Below, one piece after another: positions 9,008-17,203 of a DNA stretch of 64,000 nucleotides. The DNA is from Paraburkholderia phenazinium (lineage in GTDB: Bacteria; Pseudomonadota; Gammaproteobacteria; Burkholderiales; Burkholderiaceae). The translations under genes and the position numbers were made by a program. Under the pieces are notes generated by a model. It was not told the DNA's origin. It did no database searches and saw only the letters and a list, made by a program, of their open reading frames with translations. Numbering within the stretch: position 1 is the first letter of the stretch; every line of letters starts with the position of its first letter. The DNA is taken from contig NZ_FNCJ01000007.1 in NCBI RefSeq assembly GCF_900100735.1, forward strand, positions 32,581 through 96,580, written 5' to 3'.

Positions 9008-11026
9008 ATGACGCTCACGCACCGGCTCATCCGTTCATACGCGCTCTACACGCTGGGCTTTCTGGTCTTTATCTATGTGATGTGGCGCATCGAGCAGGTG
9101 ACGGGGCCGGGCGTGTGGATCGGCTACGTGTTCCTGTTCGTGCCGATCGCCGTGTATGCGGTGATCGGCCTGCTGTCGCGTACCTCCGACCTCGTGGAGT
9201 ACTACGTCGCGGGACGGCGAGTGCCGTCCGCGTTCAACGGCATGGCGACGGCGGCCGACTGGCTCTCGGCAGCGTCGTTCATCGGCCTCGCGGGTTCGAT
9301 CTACGCGACGGGCTACGACGGCCTCGCGTATCTGATGGGCTGGACCGGCGGCTATTGCCTGACCGCGTTCCTGCTCGCGCCGTATGTGCGCAAGCTTGCG
9401 CGCTACACGATTCCCGATTTCCTCGGCACACGCTTCTCGAGCAACGCGGTGCGTGGACTCGCCGCGCTATCCGCGATCCTGTGCTCGTTCGTGTATCTGG
9501 TGGCGCAGATTCAGGGCGTGGGGCTGATTGCGACGCGCTTTATCGGCGTCGATTTTGCGGTCGGGATCTTCTGCGGACTGGCGGGCATTCTGGTGTGCTC
9601 GTTTCTCGGCGGTATGCGCGCGGTGACGTGGACCCAGGTGGCACAGTACATCATCCTGATTGCAGCGATCCTGATTCCGGTCTCGATGATTGCTCACAAG
9701 GATGGCCTTGGGTGGGTGCCGCAATTCAACTACGGACGCCTGATGGCGCGCGTCGAAACGCTCGAGCGTCAGGTGCGCAACTCGCCACAGGACCAGAGCG
9801 TGCGCGCGAACTACAGCGTGCAGGCGGCGCGACTGCAGACGCAGATCGACAGGCTGCCGCAATCGTTTGTGGATGCGAAAGCGCGACTGACCGAGCAGGT
9901 CGCGGATTTGCGGCGGCATAACGGCCCGCTGCGCGACATCGACACGAGCGAGCGTGCGCTTGATCTGTTTCCGCGCGACGCGGACGCTGCAAGAATCGTC
10001 TGGACGCAGCAGCGTGAGGCGTTGCTGATGCGTGCGTCGTCGCCGGTGCCGATGACCGAGCCGTTCCCCGCGATCAGCGCGGAAGACCGGCAGACGCACG
10101 AGCGCAATTTTCTGTCGTTGCTGCTGTGTTTGTCGCTGGGCACGGCGAGCTTGCCGCATATTCTGACGCGCTATAACACGACGACATCAGTGGCCTCGAC
10201 GCGGCGCTCGGTTGGCTGGACGCTGCTGTTTGTGGCGCTGTTTTATCTGACGGTGCCGGTGTTGTCGGTGCTGATCAAGTACGAGATCCTGACGAATCTC
10301 GTGGGGCACTCGTTTGCCGATCTGCCGCAGTGGCTGACACAGTGGCTCAGGATCGAGCCGAACCTGATTAGCGTGGCCGATACGAACCACAGCGGCATCG
10401 TGCAATGGAGCGAGATCCAGATGCAGCCGGATATGGTGGTGCTCGCGGCGCCGGAGATTGCGGGGCTGCCGTATGTGATGTCAGGGCTGATTGCGGCGGG
10501 GGCGCTGGCAGCGGCGCTTTCCACTGCGGACGGTCTTTTGCTGACGATTGCGAATGCGCTTTCGCACGATGTCTACTATCACATGGTCGATCCGGCGGCA
10601 TCGAGCCAGCGCAGGGTGACGATCTCCAAGATTTTGTTGCTGGGGGTGGCGCTGTTTGCTTCGTATGTGGCGTCGCTGAATACAGGGAATATTCTGTTTC
10701 TGGTGGGGGCGGCGTTTTCGCTGGCGGCGTCCAGTCTGTTTCCGGTGCTGGTGCTAGGCGTGTTCTGGAAGCGCACGACCCGGCTCGGCGCGGTGGCCGG
10801 GATGGTGGCGGGACTCACGGTCTGCGTCTACTACATTGTCTCGACGTATCCGTTTTTCACGCAGTTGACGGGCTTCGCAGGGGCGAGGTGGTTTGGGATT
10901 GAGCCGATCAGTTCGGGTGTGTTTGGGGTGCCGGCGGGGTTCCTGGTGGCGATCGTGGTGAGTCTCTTGGATCGTAAGCCGGATGCTTATACGCGGGCGC
11001 TGGTGGACTATATTCGCCATCCCTGA
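9008..11026 (+). CDS. Sodium/solute symporter, VC_2705 subfamily
   Basis: 672 residues from the ATG at 9008. It has the SSS-family signatures SDLVEYYVAGRRVPSAFNGM and TAADWLSAASFIGLAG near the N-terminus, the later block ALSTADGLLLTIANALSHDVY, and more than ten hydrophobic segments. A roughly 130-residue hydrophilic insert (around residues 240-370, rich in Arg/Gln) splits the membrane part, as seen in this subfamily. The likely substrate is acetate or another short organic anion, inferred from acs upstream. The frame is open before 9008 but overlaps the DUF4212 gene. Confidence 0.9.
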   Translation: MTLTHRLIRSYALYTLGFLVFIYVMWRIEQVTGPGVWIGYVFLFVPIAVYAVIGLLSRTSDLVEYYVAGRRVPSAFNGMATAADWLSAASFIGLAGSIYATGYDGLAYLMGWTGGYCLTAFLLAPYVRKLARYTIPDFLGTRFSSNAVRGLAALSAILCSFVYLVAQIQGVGLIATRFIGVDFAVGIFCGLAGILVCSFLGGMRAVTWTQVAQYIILIAAILIPVSMIAHKDGLGWVPQFNYGRLMARVETLERQVRNSPQDQSVRANYSVQAARLQTQIDRLPQSFVDAKARLTEQVADLRRHNGPLRDIDTSERALDLFPRDADAARIVWTQQREALLMRASSPVPMTEPFPAISAEDRQTHERNFLSLLLCLSLGTASLPHILTRYNTTTSVASTRRSVGWTLLFVALFYLTVPVLSVLIKYEILTNLVGHSFADLPQWLTQWLRIEPNLISVADTNHSGIVQWSEIQMQPDMVVLAAPEIAGLPYVMSGLIAAGALAAALSTADGLLLTIANALSHDVYYHMVDPAASSQRRVTISKILLLGVALFASYVASLNTGNILFLVGAAFSLAASSLFPVLVLGVFWKRTTRLGAVAGMVAGLTVCVYYIVSTYPFFTQLTGFAGARWFGIEPISSGVFGVPAGFLVAIVVSLLDRKPDAYTRALVDYIRHP

Positions 11027-11111
11027 AGCGCTCGGATGCCCGCTGGGCAGGCGTTTGCGCGATGTTTGAGGGGCGTTTTCGGGTAGGGGTGGCACAGGCC
11101 CCAGAGTTTGC

Positions 11112-11117
11112 TATAAT
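11112..11117 (+). promoter_or_regulatory. -10 element of the tRNA-Ser promoter
   Basis: A perfect TATAAT lies 12 bp before the mature tRNA 5' end. The -35 region is poor, which is common for stable RNA promoters that also carry a GC-rich discriminator, present here as ggctcccgcc. Confidence 0.55.
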
Positions 11118-11129
11118 TCGGCTCCCGCC

Positions 11130-11220
11130 GGAGAGATGGATGAGCGGTTTAAGTCGCACGCCTGGAAAGCGTGTATAGGTTAATAACCTATCCGGGGTTC
11201 GAATCCCCGTCTCTCCGCCA
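11130..11220 (+). tRNA. tRNA-Ser (anticodon GGA)
   Basis: A 91-nt class II tRNA. Acceptor arms GGAGAGA and TCTCTCC pair, the anticodon stem CACGC/GCGTG encloses the loop CTGGAAA (anticodon GGA, reads UCC/UCU), a long variable arm (ATAGGTTAATAACCTAT) forms a stem, the T-loop is TTCGAAT, and CCA is encoded. It is the last clearly bacterial gene before phage genes begin, so it is the probable integration target. Confidence 0.97.
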
Positions 11221-11230
11221 GCGTCAAATA
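11190..11230. other. Putative prophage left attachment region (attL)
   Basis: Gene content switches from bacterial to phage-like immediately after the tRNA-Ser 3' end. Many temperate phages recombine in the T-arm and 3' end of tRNA genes and restore the gene. The direct repeat that would prove the core (attR) is outside the window, so the exact bounds are inferred. Confidence 0.4.
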
Positions 11231-11254
11231 AGGCTCCCAGCTTGGGGGCCTTTC
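11230..11254 (+). terminator. Terminator after tRNA-Ser
   Basis: AAGGCTCCC and GGGGGCCTT form a nine-pair stem with one G-U pair around AGCTT, followed by TTTCTC. Confidence 0.65.
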
Positions 11255-11374
11255 TCATTTGTGCTATTCGAATCGAAGTGTGCTATTCAGAAGAGGTGGA
11301 ATCCTCTCATTTGGCGCATGCCGCTGTATATCCAAACAGGTTAGATGACGAGCCTCAGCGCTCCAGGAGGTGGG

Positions 11375-11788
11375 ATGCGAGTAACAGAATTGGAAGGCGA
11401 TACGCTTGACCTGTGGGTGGCCAAGGCTTGGATGGCCCGGTCCACATACGCCACGGTCGATGCCTCTTATGTCCGGGATTATGACTTCCATCCGTCGACC
11501 GACTGGGCGCAGGGAGGCCCGATTCTCGAACGCGAGCATCTAACGCTGGAAGCCGGCAACCACTATGGCGGCGGAAACACGTATAAAGCGTGGTTGCGCA
11601 ACCCCGATGGATTCTTCCATGCGTACGGGCCAACGCTGTTAATCGCTGCGATGCGCGCCTACGTTTGTTCGATTTTTGGCGAAGAGGTTGAGGATTCAGC
11701 AATCAAGCCATCCGCAGAAGGGAAAACCGATCATTGGGTCGATGGCGGATACGACCAAAAGATTGACGATTTCCTTCGGGCAAAGTGA
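11375..11788 (+). CDS. NinX-like (DUF2591) phage accessory protein
   Basis: 137 residues from the ATG at 11375, which has an AGGAGG ribosome-binding site four bases upstream; a start at 11345 lacks one. The N-terminus (VTELEGDTLDLWVAKA) is the hallmark of the DUF2591/NinX family found in the nin regions of lambdoid phages. The later FHPSTDWAQGGPIL and AMRAYVCSIFGEEV also fit that family. The molecular function is unknown. It is the first phage gene after the tRNA and, unlike most of the prophage, is on the plus strand with two small genes behind it. Confidence 0.75.
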   Translation: MRVTELEGDTLDLWVAKAWMARSTYATVDASYVRDYDFHPSTDWAQGGPILEREHLTLEAGNHYGGGNTYKAWLRNPDGFFHAYGPTLLIAAMRAYVCSIFGEEVEDSAIKPSAEGKTDHWVDGGYDQKIDDFLRAK

Positions 11789-11854
11789 AACGTGAAAGTT
11801 CGGAGAGGAAGTGCCGGATTCGGCCAATGACGCGCTACTTGCGTAGGAGATTGT

Positions 11855-12073
11855 ATGGGCGATGATCCGCGAAAGCCGAAATGGGGCAGCGCCCCATACT
11901 GGGCAAAATTCGTCGCGATGGACGAAAACGGTCGCTGGATGTGGTACGAGGGATATCCTGAGTTTGACCGGGAGTCGGGGCTATGGAACTGCGATCACGG
12001 CAGGCTACAGGAAGCCTACGTTGAGCAGCTAGAGGCATCGGAGACGCTTGAAGGGCGTCCGGAGGGACAATGA
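11855..12073 (+). CDS. Small hypothetical phage protein
   Basis: 72 residues, with GTAGGAGATT as ribosome-binding site before the ATG. Acidic and rich in Trp/Tyr (PYWAKFVAMDENGRWMWYEGYP), with no signal or membrane segment. I do not recognise a family. Its stop overlaps the next start (ATGA), so the two are translationally coupled in a short plus-strand operon with the NinX-like gene. Confidence 0.65.
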   Translation: MGDDPRKPKWGSAPYWAKFVAMDENGRWMWYEGYPEFDRESGLWNCDHGRLQEAYVEQLEASETLEGRPEGQ

Positions 12074-12402
12074 CCGAGATTGAAGAACGATTGCTGCGAG
12101 ATGCTTTCGACGCACTCAACCCGATGAAGTCAGGCAGCAGCGATGAGGCGCAGAAAGCGCAGCAGGCCCGCGAAAGGATCGGCGAATACCTGAAATACCA
12201 GGAGCAGCGCAAGCCGGTTGCATACGTGGCCGCAGGCGTGGAAGATGGCATCTGGATTGTGCTCGCGCAGTATGCTGGCCGCAACGAGTCGGAAGTATAT
12301 TCGAGAGTCTTGGCCCAGGCCATGAAAGAGGGCTATCGGGGAACTGGCGTGGATCGCATGCGTGAACTTGGATGGGAAATCAAGGGATTGTATTTGGACT
12401 GA
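12070..12402 (+). CDS. Hypothetical phage protein
   Basis: 110 residues starting in an ATGA overlap with the previous gene. The N-terminal half is helical and charged (EIEERLLRDAFDALN, then a Glu/Gln/Arg-rich run); the C-terminal half is compact. No known motif. It ends the plus-strand trio and converges with the lipase gene across about 100 bp of apparently empty sequence. Confidence 0.65.
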   Translation: MTEIEERLLRDAFDALNPMKSGSSDEAQKAQQARERIGEYLKYQEQRKPVAYVAAGVEDGIWIVLAQYAGRNESEVYSRVLAQAMKEGYRGTGVDRMRELGWEIKGLYLD

Positions 12403-12504
12403 CGCGCAGCACAAGGCTGGCTAGAGAGGGGTGAGCCGACCCCGCAGGATCGGCTGGTAGCTTCTGGCGAAGCAAAAGCGGGGTGGGTGCTGCACTGTGG
12501 GCTA

Positions 12505-13092
12505 TCAAGACTGTGGCAAATTTGCCGTGACGTTCGGCAAGAGGTGATCGGCAATGACGGGAATGATCCCCGCCGGTTTGCCGATGTGCGTCAGTCGACC
12601 GGGATGCATTCCGCCGAGAGGAAGGTTGGGCACAGGATCCGACCCGTTCCGCCAAAGGTGAAGAGGAACCTTTGACATCAGGTTTCGCAAGGTCAGGTCG
12701 AAACTCACGCGAGCTGGCTCGAAAGCGTACACGGCAATCGGCGGCTTACCAGCGAGCGTCAGGGCAGCAGCAGCGAGCAGGCTTAATGAACCGCCAAGGG
12801 AATGACCGGCCAGTGTCACTGGCTTGCTCCCCACTGCCGCTATCACCTGATCCGCAATAGCTTGCCAGGCAAAGTAAAAACCCTGATGGCAGTCACCCAT
12901 ACCCGGAACCGAAACCGGCACTGCGTCGAGGTTGTGTATCCACGAGTCGAGGTCATCCGACCCACGGAACGCCACAACCAGACCGCCCGCAGTCTCTCGC
13001 ACGATCGCCCGGGAAGCGCTATCCGCAATGCCGATATCTGGCGGATCGTCGTAGGCTGCCTGGGCGAGCGCGGCGTAGTCCCGCGCATTCAT
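12505..13092 (-). CDS. Lipase class 3-like hydrolase
   Basis: 195 residues of alpha/beta-hydrolase type. The nucleophile elbow GHSLGGS puts the catalytic Ser at residue 98. The upstream LVVAFRGSDDLDSWIHNLD is the class 3 lipase oxyanion/strand motif, and NGSDPVPNLP near residue 148 supplies the likely Asp; a C-terminal His could be in LTHIGKP. No signal peptide is seen, so export would need lysis or another route. The start overlaps the stop of the lipoprotein gene by ATGA, in a four-gene run with a phospholipase D. It may attack membrane lipids at lysis or act as a toxin; both are inferences. Confidence 0.8.
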   Translation of the reverse strand: MNARDYAALAQAAYDDPPDIGIADSASRAIVRETAGGLVVAFRGSDDLDSWIHNLDAVPVSVPGMGDCHQGFYFAWQAIADQVIAAVGSKPVTLAGHSLGGSLSLLAAAALTLAGKPPIAVYAFEPARVSFDLTLRNLMSKVPLHLWRNGSDPVPNLPLGGMHPGRLTHIGKPAGIIPVIADHLLPNVTANLPQS

Positions 13093-13547
13093 TGCGAGGC
13101 TGCAACCGGTGCCGAAGCGGCAGGAGCAGCAGCGGCAGTCGGCGTGCCATACGCCGCATAAGCCGCGGCAACCGCCAGATTGGCAATTGTCAACAGATTG
13201 CCAAGCTTCGTTTGATCGGCGGCACTCAGGCCCGCAGTAGCCAACCCCTTGACCGCAGCAGGAAGCACGGTCTGTGAGATGGTTTGCAGCGACGTGACGT
13301 TGATGGCCGCGTTATTTGCACACAGCCCAGCTACGGCGGACATGCCTAGCGCGACGTCGGGATTTGTCACAGTCGGATAGAGCGCTGTCACGTCCGCAGC
13401 AATGGGGTTGTACACATCACACACCTTCGTGATCTGTGCATTGACCTGCTGGGCGACAGTGAGAACCTGGGCTTGCTGGGGTGCTGAGCAGCCAGCGAAG
13501 GCGAACGCGACTGCGCCCGCCAGAACAACGGCGATAGTGCGGAACAT
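13089..13547 (-). CDS. Phage lipoprotein
   Basis: 152 residues with a lipoprotein signal peptide: positively charged start, hydrophobic core and lipobox FAGC, giving Cys19 as the lipidated residue. The mature part is Ala/Thr-rich and helical, ending in an Ala/Pro-rich tail. It could be an outer-membrane spanin-type protein or a protective partner of the lipases; the sequence does not decide. It sits between the small membrane protein and the lipase and overlaps the latter by four bases. Confidence 0.75.
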   Translation of the reverse strand: MFRTIAVVLAGAVAFAFAGCSAPQQAQVLTVAQQVNAQITKVCDVYNPIAADVTALYPTVTNPDVALGMSAVAGLCANNAAINVTSLQTISQTVLPAAVKGLATAGLSAADQTKLGNLLTIANLAVAAAYAAYGTPTAAAAPAASAPVAASQ

Positions 13548-13585
13548 GGAATTTCCTTCAGAAGATGCCGCGGAGCGGCCGGGGA

Positions 13586-13792
13586 TTACTGCGCGGGAGT
13601 AGCCGGCGTGGCGCCGAACTTCTTCTCGATGTACGGCTTAGCCAGATGGCCAGCCCACACGAATGCGCCGGTGAGGATCGGTAACACCTCGGCTGGTACC
13701 GGATGGCCTGCAGAGGTGAACAGCCATTGGATGAGGGCTGCAACCGAGCCCGATGCGACGCCAATGCCGCCGCTGACGAGTGCGTTGTTCAT
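13586..13792 (-). CDS. Small membrane protein, possible holin
   Basis: 68 residues with two hydrophobic stretches (about 3-25 and 36-53) and a basic tail (KPYIEKKFG). Size, topology and position beside hydrolase genes resemble small holins or tail-associated membrane proteins. A second holin candidate lies at 18651-18860 next to the endolysin. The ATG overlaps the phospholipase D stop (ATGA), so the two are translated together. Confidence 0.65.
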   Translation of the reverse strand: MNNALVSGGIGVASGSVAALIQWLFTSAGHPVPAEVLPILTGAFVWAGHLAKPYIEKKFGATPATPAQ

Positions 13793-14433
13793 GCTTTAGT
13801 CCTTGCGCGCTTGCGCTTCGATGCGACGCCGTGTTGCGCCGCCATGTGTTCGGCCAGCAATTCGGCCTGGAACCGAGCCACAGCATCGGGATCGGTGAAA
13901 ACGGATTGAGTGTTGTTTTGCGCGCGGTACCCGACGCCGCCGGCCGCGCCCTTCACGACGAAAGTGCCCTCGCCTGATGCACTCCAGTTCGTCGAGCCTT
14001 CGGCGCCGACCTTGCCATCAGCGACAAAGCCCTTCGTGTGGCTGATCTGGTGTGTGGCCGACTGGCCAAGAACGAAGTGCGTCGAGAAGCCCACCGGATC
14101 CTTTGCGGCATCCGACTCGAGCAGCCGTTTTTCGTGCACGCCCCCGGCTTGCGACTTGTCGAGCGTGATCACGCATGTGATCGACCGATCGTGGACGATC
14201 TTCATGAGGACGTCGTTGAGCTCCTCATCGTCGAACCCGAACATGTTCAGGTAGAGCGAGACGGTCACGCGCGACAGCACGTGCTTGAGGATGTTATGCA
14301 CGTCGTCGCGCCCCACGTAGAACATGTGGAAGTCTTTCGACGCGTTGGGTGAATAGCTGCCCTCCTTCGTGTATTCAGCGAGATCCGTGAGATCGAAGGT
14401 GTGCAGCGTTTTAGGAAAGATTTTTGTGGTCAT
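13789..14433 (-). CDS. Phospholipase D-like (HKD) protein
   Basis: 214 residues with one complete HxK(x4)D(x6)GSxN motif: His132, Lys134, Asp139, Gly146, Ser147 and Asn149. A single HKD motif per chain implies a dimer, as in Nuc-type endonucleases and small bacterial PLDs. Members cut phosphodiester bonds in phospholipids or DNA. No signal peptide and no second motif. It opens the cassette PLD, membrane protein, lipoprotein, lipase. Possible roles are a lysis accessory, a toxin or a nuclease; the lipase in the same operon favours lipid as substrate. Confidence 0.85.
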   Translation of the reverse strand: MTTKIFPKTLHTFDLTDLAEYTKEGSYSPNASKDFHMFYVGRDDVHNILKHVLSRVTVSLYLNMFGFDDEELNDVLMKIVHDRSITCVITLDKSQAGGVHEKRLLESDAAKDPVGFSTHFVLGQSATHQISHTKGFVADGKVGAEGSTNWSASGEGTFVVKGAAGGVGYRAQNNTQSVFTDPDAVARFQAELLAEHMAAQHGVASKRKRARTKA

Positions 14434-14444
14434 GGCCGTAAACG

Positions 14445-14467
14445 AAAAAACCGCCCGAAGGCGGCTT
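14445..14467 (-). terminator. Terminator between 14488 gene and PLD
   Basis: On the minus strand, CCGCC-TTCG-GGCGG is followed by TTTTTT, a tetraloop hairpin with a U-run. It lies 20 bp past the stop of the upstream gene and just before the PLD start. Confidence 0.8.
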
Positions 14468-14487
14468 GTGATTGGAGAGGATGAGGA

Positions 14488-14772
14488 TCAGTCGGGGCTG
14501 CGCGTATTGACCGCCTCGATCCATGCCTCTACTTCGGCAGGAATCGGCTGCAGCGTCGGCGGTGTTTGCCCGGTCAACTCGAACGATCCGTCCGTGACTT
14601 TGCCGACGACCCACACGCCCGGCTGCACAACATTGGCGTTACCAGAACTGCGAAAGTCGGCCCAGCAGTTGTTGTAGTTGTCCGTGGCGACGATGACTGC
14701 GTTATCGCCAGAGCTATAGGACAGTTGCGCCCCGCCATTGAGGATTTGAATCGCGCTTCCGATAAGAGACAT
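14488..14772 (-). CDS. Hypothetical phage protein
   Basis: 94 residues, mostly predicted beta strand with Gly/Ser/Asn-rich turns and a short acidic helix at the end (PAEVEAWIEAVNT). No recognised motif. It lies directly after the SGNH tail protein (nine-base gap), so it may be a tail-tip accessory. A terminator follows it. Confidence 0.6.
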   Translation of the reverse strand: MSLIGSAIQILNGGAQLSYSSGDNAVIVATDNYNNCWADFRSSGNANVVQPGVWVVGKVTDGSFELTGQTPPTLQPIPAEVEAWIEAVNTRSPD

Positions 14773-14781
14773 GAGCGGTCC

Positions 14782-16221
14782 TTAGAGAATGGAGGCAATC
14801 AAAGGCGCTTTTCGTCCAGCAAGATATTCATTGCCGGCATCGCCGTTCGGATGTGTGTTGTCGCTCGCGCTCGTATAGCGCCCGTGATTTGCTGAAGTGA
14901 CGAAATTCAGCACGTCGACAAACGGAAAGTTGAACTGCGCGGCAACCGCCATCACCGCTGTGCGCACAAGGCTAAGATTGGTCGTCGTCCCGAGTGGCGT
15001 GGCGGGGCCCATGACCCAGATTCTGGTTGTCGGCCACGCTGCCTGGATGGCCTGGACGCAGGCGACCATGGTTGAGGAGAGCGTCGTCATACTGCTACCT
15101 GCGTCGTTGTAGCCCAGATCAAGCTGAACGTATTGCGGGACGATCGGAACAGCAGTTCCCTGCGGCGTTGACACCTGCAAGGTCGACAGGATGCTTTGCA
15201 CGCGAGTCAGTGCAGCATTGCTGCCGGTCGTGTTCCAGCCGGAGCCGCCAATGCCGTTGGCTAGCACCTCGAGACCGAGTGCGGCATAAGCAATGCAACA
15301 GTTAGCGGCAGCCGGGCTGCTTGCATCCGTGCCGTAGGTGTAGCTGTCGCCAAAGATCAGGGCTAACGGTTTGCGAGGCTCGCCGGGATACCAGACCGAT
15401 CCAGTAGAGTTTGTGTAAATGCCACCGAATGCCGTGTTGACGCCCACCAGTTTGTACGAACGGGGTTGAAAAACGCCAGCCCAGTCCACCGTCAGCAGAT
15501 ACGGCGCGCCGCTCGCATCAGTCGAGAAACCTGCCGAACTGATCCGCTGCCATTGCCCATTGACGCGGATGAACAACATGTACAGAGAGTTGTTACCGGT
15601 GAGCTTGATATCGAAGTGCGCCTCGTCCGACTCCCATTCAACGAGAGTCGCGACACCGTTATTTGCGACACTGCCGAGATATCCGCTCGTGACATCACCA
15701 ATGGAATAACCCGTATAGCGATACGTGCCGTTGCTCACCGCACGCTGCCAGTACACGGCGTTCGCGCAAGTCGACATCACACCAGCGTTAAAGCCAAGCG
15801 TGAAGGTGGCGCCCGTACCAACGCCAGTCGTGGAACTCTGCGCAACAGGATTCGTAGGATTCGCTTGATAGACGCCCGGGGTAATGACGAATGCGCTCGT
15901 AATGGAGCCGCCCGCGCCAATCCCTGACACCTCAACGACGCCAGCCGTCGTGTACGTTCCGGCTGCCAGCGTGATCATGTCACCGACGACATACCCCGTC
16001 CCCGCCGCAGATACGCCAACGGTAGAGATGCCGCTTCCCTTGTTGAGACTTGTCGTGGGCGGTGCGGCCATGATCGGCATGACGTTCGCGAGCGCCACCT
16101 CCATCGGCCAGTTGCGCCGACGCGACGTGTCCGAAAGCCAGTTCGACAATGGGCGAGATACGGTATTGCCTGAATCCGCAACGGGACTGGAACTGCCGAA
16201 CGGAGGAAGTGACGATCCCAT
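14782..16221 (-). CDS. Tail-associated SGNH-family hydrolase
   Basis: 479 residues. The C-terminal half is an SGNH/GDSL hydrolase: block I IFGDSYTYGT with Ser293, a block II glycine in NGIGGSGW, block III as LGYNDAG, and the catalytic Asp/His in DNTHPNGD near residue 455. Such domains remove acetyl groups from surface polysaccharides. The N-terminal part is beta-rich with a GAGT/GTGY-type repeat resembling the segments inserted in the tail sheath. Position among fibre genes suggests a spike that deacetylates host glycans; secretion signals are absent, as expected for a virion part. Confidence 0.8.
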   Translation of the reverse strand: MGSSLPPFGSSSPVADSGNTVSRPLSNWLSDTSRRRNWPMEVALANVMPIMAAPPTTSLNKGSGISTVGVSAAGTGYVVGDMITLAAGTYTTAGVVEVSGIGAGGSITSAFVITPGVYQANPTNPVAQSSTTGVGTGATFTLGFNAGVMSTCANAVYWQRAVSNGTYRYTGYSIGDVTSGYLGSVANNGVATLVEWESDEAHFDIKLTGNNSLYMLFIRVNGQWQRISSAGFSTDASGAPYLLTVDWAGVFQPRSYKLVGVNTAFGGIYTNSTGSVWYPGEPRKPLALIFGDSYTYGTDASSPAAANCCIAYAALGLEVLANGIGGSGWNTTGSNAALTRVQSILSTLQVSTPQGTAVPIVPQYVQLDLGYNDAGSSMTTLSSTMVACVQAIQAAWPTTRIWVMGPATPLGTTTNLSLVRTAVMAVAAQFNFPFVDVLNFVTSANHGRYTSASDNTHPNGDAGNEYLAGRKAPLIASIL

Positions 16222-16222
16222 A

Positions 16223-17194
16223 TCAGTCCACCATCACAGAAACGATTGCGGTTGAAGACGGTGCGTAGATTTGCAGCCGCCCTTTGAATGTCTGCGATGA
16301 CCATGCGCCGCCCTGAGCGCCGGCAGCCGATCCACCTCCGAGCGCAAACACGCTGGCATTGGCCGGTGCCGCACCGCTCGCGGCAGTACCGTCATCGCGC
16401 ACCACGGCGATCTGGGCGCCGCTCGTGTTTTCGATATCGACGTTGTTGCGGGATGGGGATGCGGGAACGGTTGCGATCAGGACGTAACTGGCGTATGGGC
16501 CTGCGGCGGCAAAAGGCTGGCCGACGACGGGCAGCGCTGGTTGATTGGCCGAATGATCCTGACCCACCGACCCCGCAGATACGACCGTCGCATTCAGATC
16601 CGCCGCATTGCCATTCTTTACGCCGACGTGCTTGATCGCTGCGGTGCCGTTGAACGTAACGCTGAATGTGCCAGAGCTGAGCGCGCTCAGGCAGACGCGG
16701 AATTGCTTGAACGCCCCCGGGTTGGCTTCGAAGTCACCAATCGTGGTAGTGCTGGTAACGCCCTGCGCACCCACACTGATCGGGTAGACCTTCGGGTTGT
16801 CCCACGTGACGCCATCCACCGATCCCTGAAACAGGATCGTGCCGACACCGCTACCAGCGATCTTGATACCCAATCCACCGATGGAATCGGTATTGATCGT
16901 CACCGTGCTGCCTGCGGTATTGCCTGTGGGGTCCGCGACGGTCAGGTTGCCTGTGACCTGGACGTTCTTCGTGAAGACCGAAAGGATGCCTGCCAGAGCA
17001 GATGAAATTGCGGTAAGGAGCGTATTTCCCGCAGTCTGATTGGCCGCCGTGGAACCCGCCGCCGTGCTTGCCTCAATCGCATCGAGCGCAGCCACTGCTG
17101 CATCATCGCTCGCAAGCGTGACCGATACACTCCCAGCACTTGCTGCACGGCCGAGCTTTGCTGGCAGATTGATAACGTACGAAAGAAAGGACAT
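16223..17194 (-). CDS. Tail tip or fibre structural protein
   Basis: 323 residues with a Ser/Thr/Ala/Gly-rich, beta-dominated composition typical of phage fibres. The N-terminal 80 residues are helical and repetitive (TAAGSTAANQTAGNTLLTAI), suggesting a trimeric coiled stalk. No enzymatic motif. It ends two bases before the SGNH gene begins and follows the collagen-like protein, so it is probably part of the same appendage. Confidence 0.65.
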   Translation of the reverse strand: MSFLSYVINLPAKLGRAASAGSVSVTLASDDAAVAALDAIEASTAAGSTAANQTAGNTLLTAISSALAGILSVFTKNVQVTGNLTVADPTGNTAGSTVTINTDSIGGLGIKIAGSGVGTILFQGSVDGVTWDNPKVYPISVGAQGVTSTTTIGDFEANPGAFKQFRVCLSALSSGTFSVTFNGTAAIKHVGVKNGNAADLNATVVSAGSVGQDHSANQPALPVVGQPFAAAGPYASYVLIATVPASPSRNNVDIENTSGAQIAVVRDDGTAASGAAPANASVFALGGGSAAGAQGGAWSSQTFKGRLQIYAPSSTAIVSVMVD

Positions 17195-17203
17195 TCGCGC
17201 CTC

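Noticed and set aside
10908..11258. Open frame with a GIRTPDRLL-type sequence across the tRNA-Ser gene
   Set aside because: This well-known pseudo-protein arises from translating a tRNA gene on the wrong strand.
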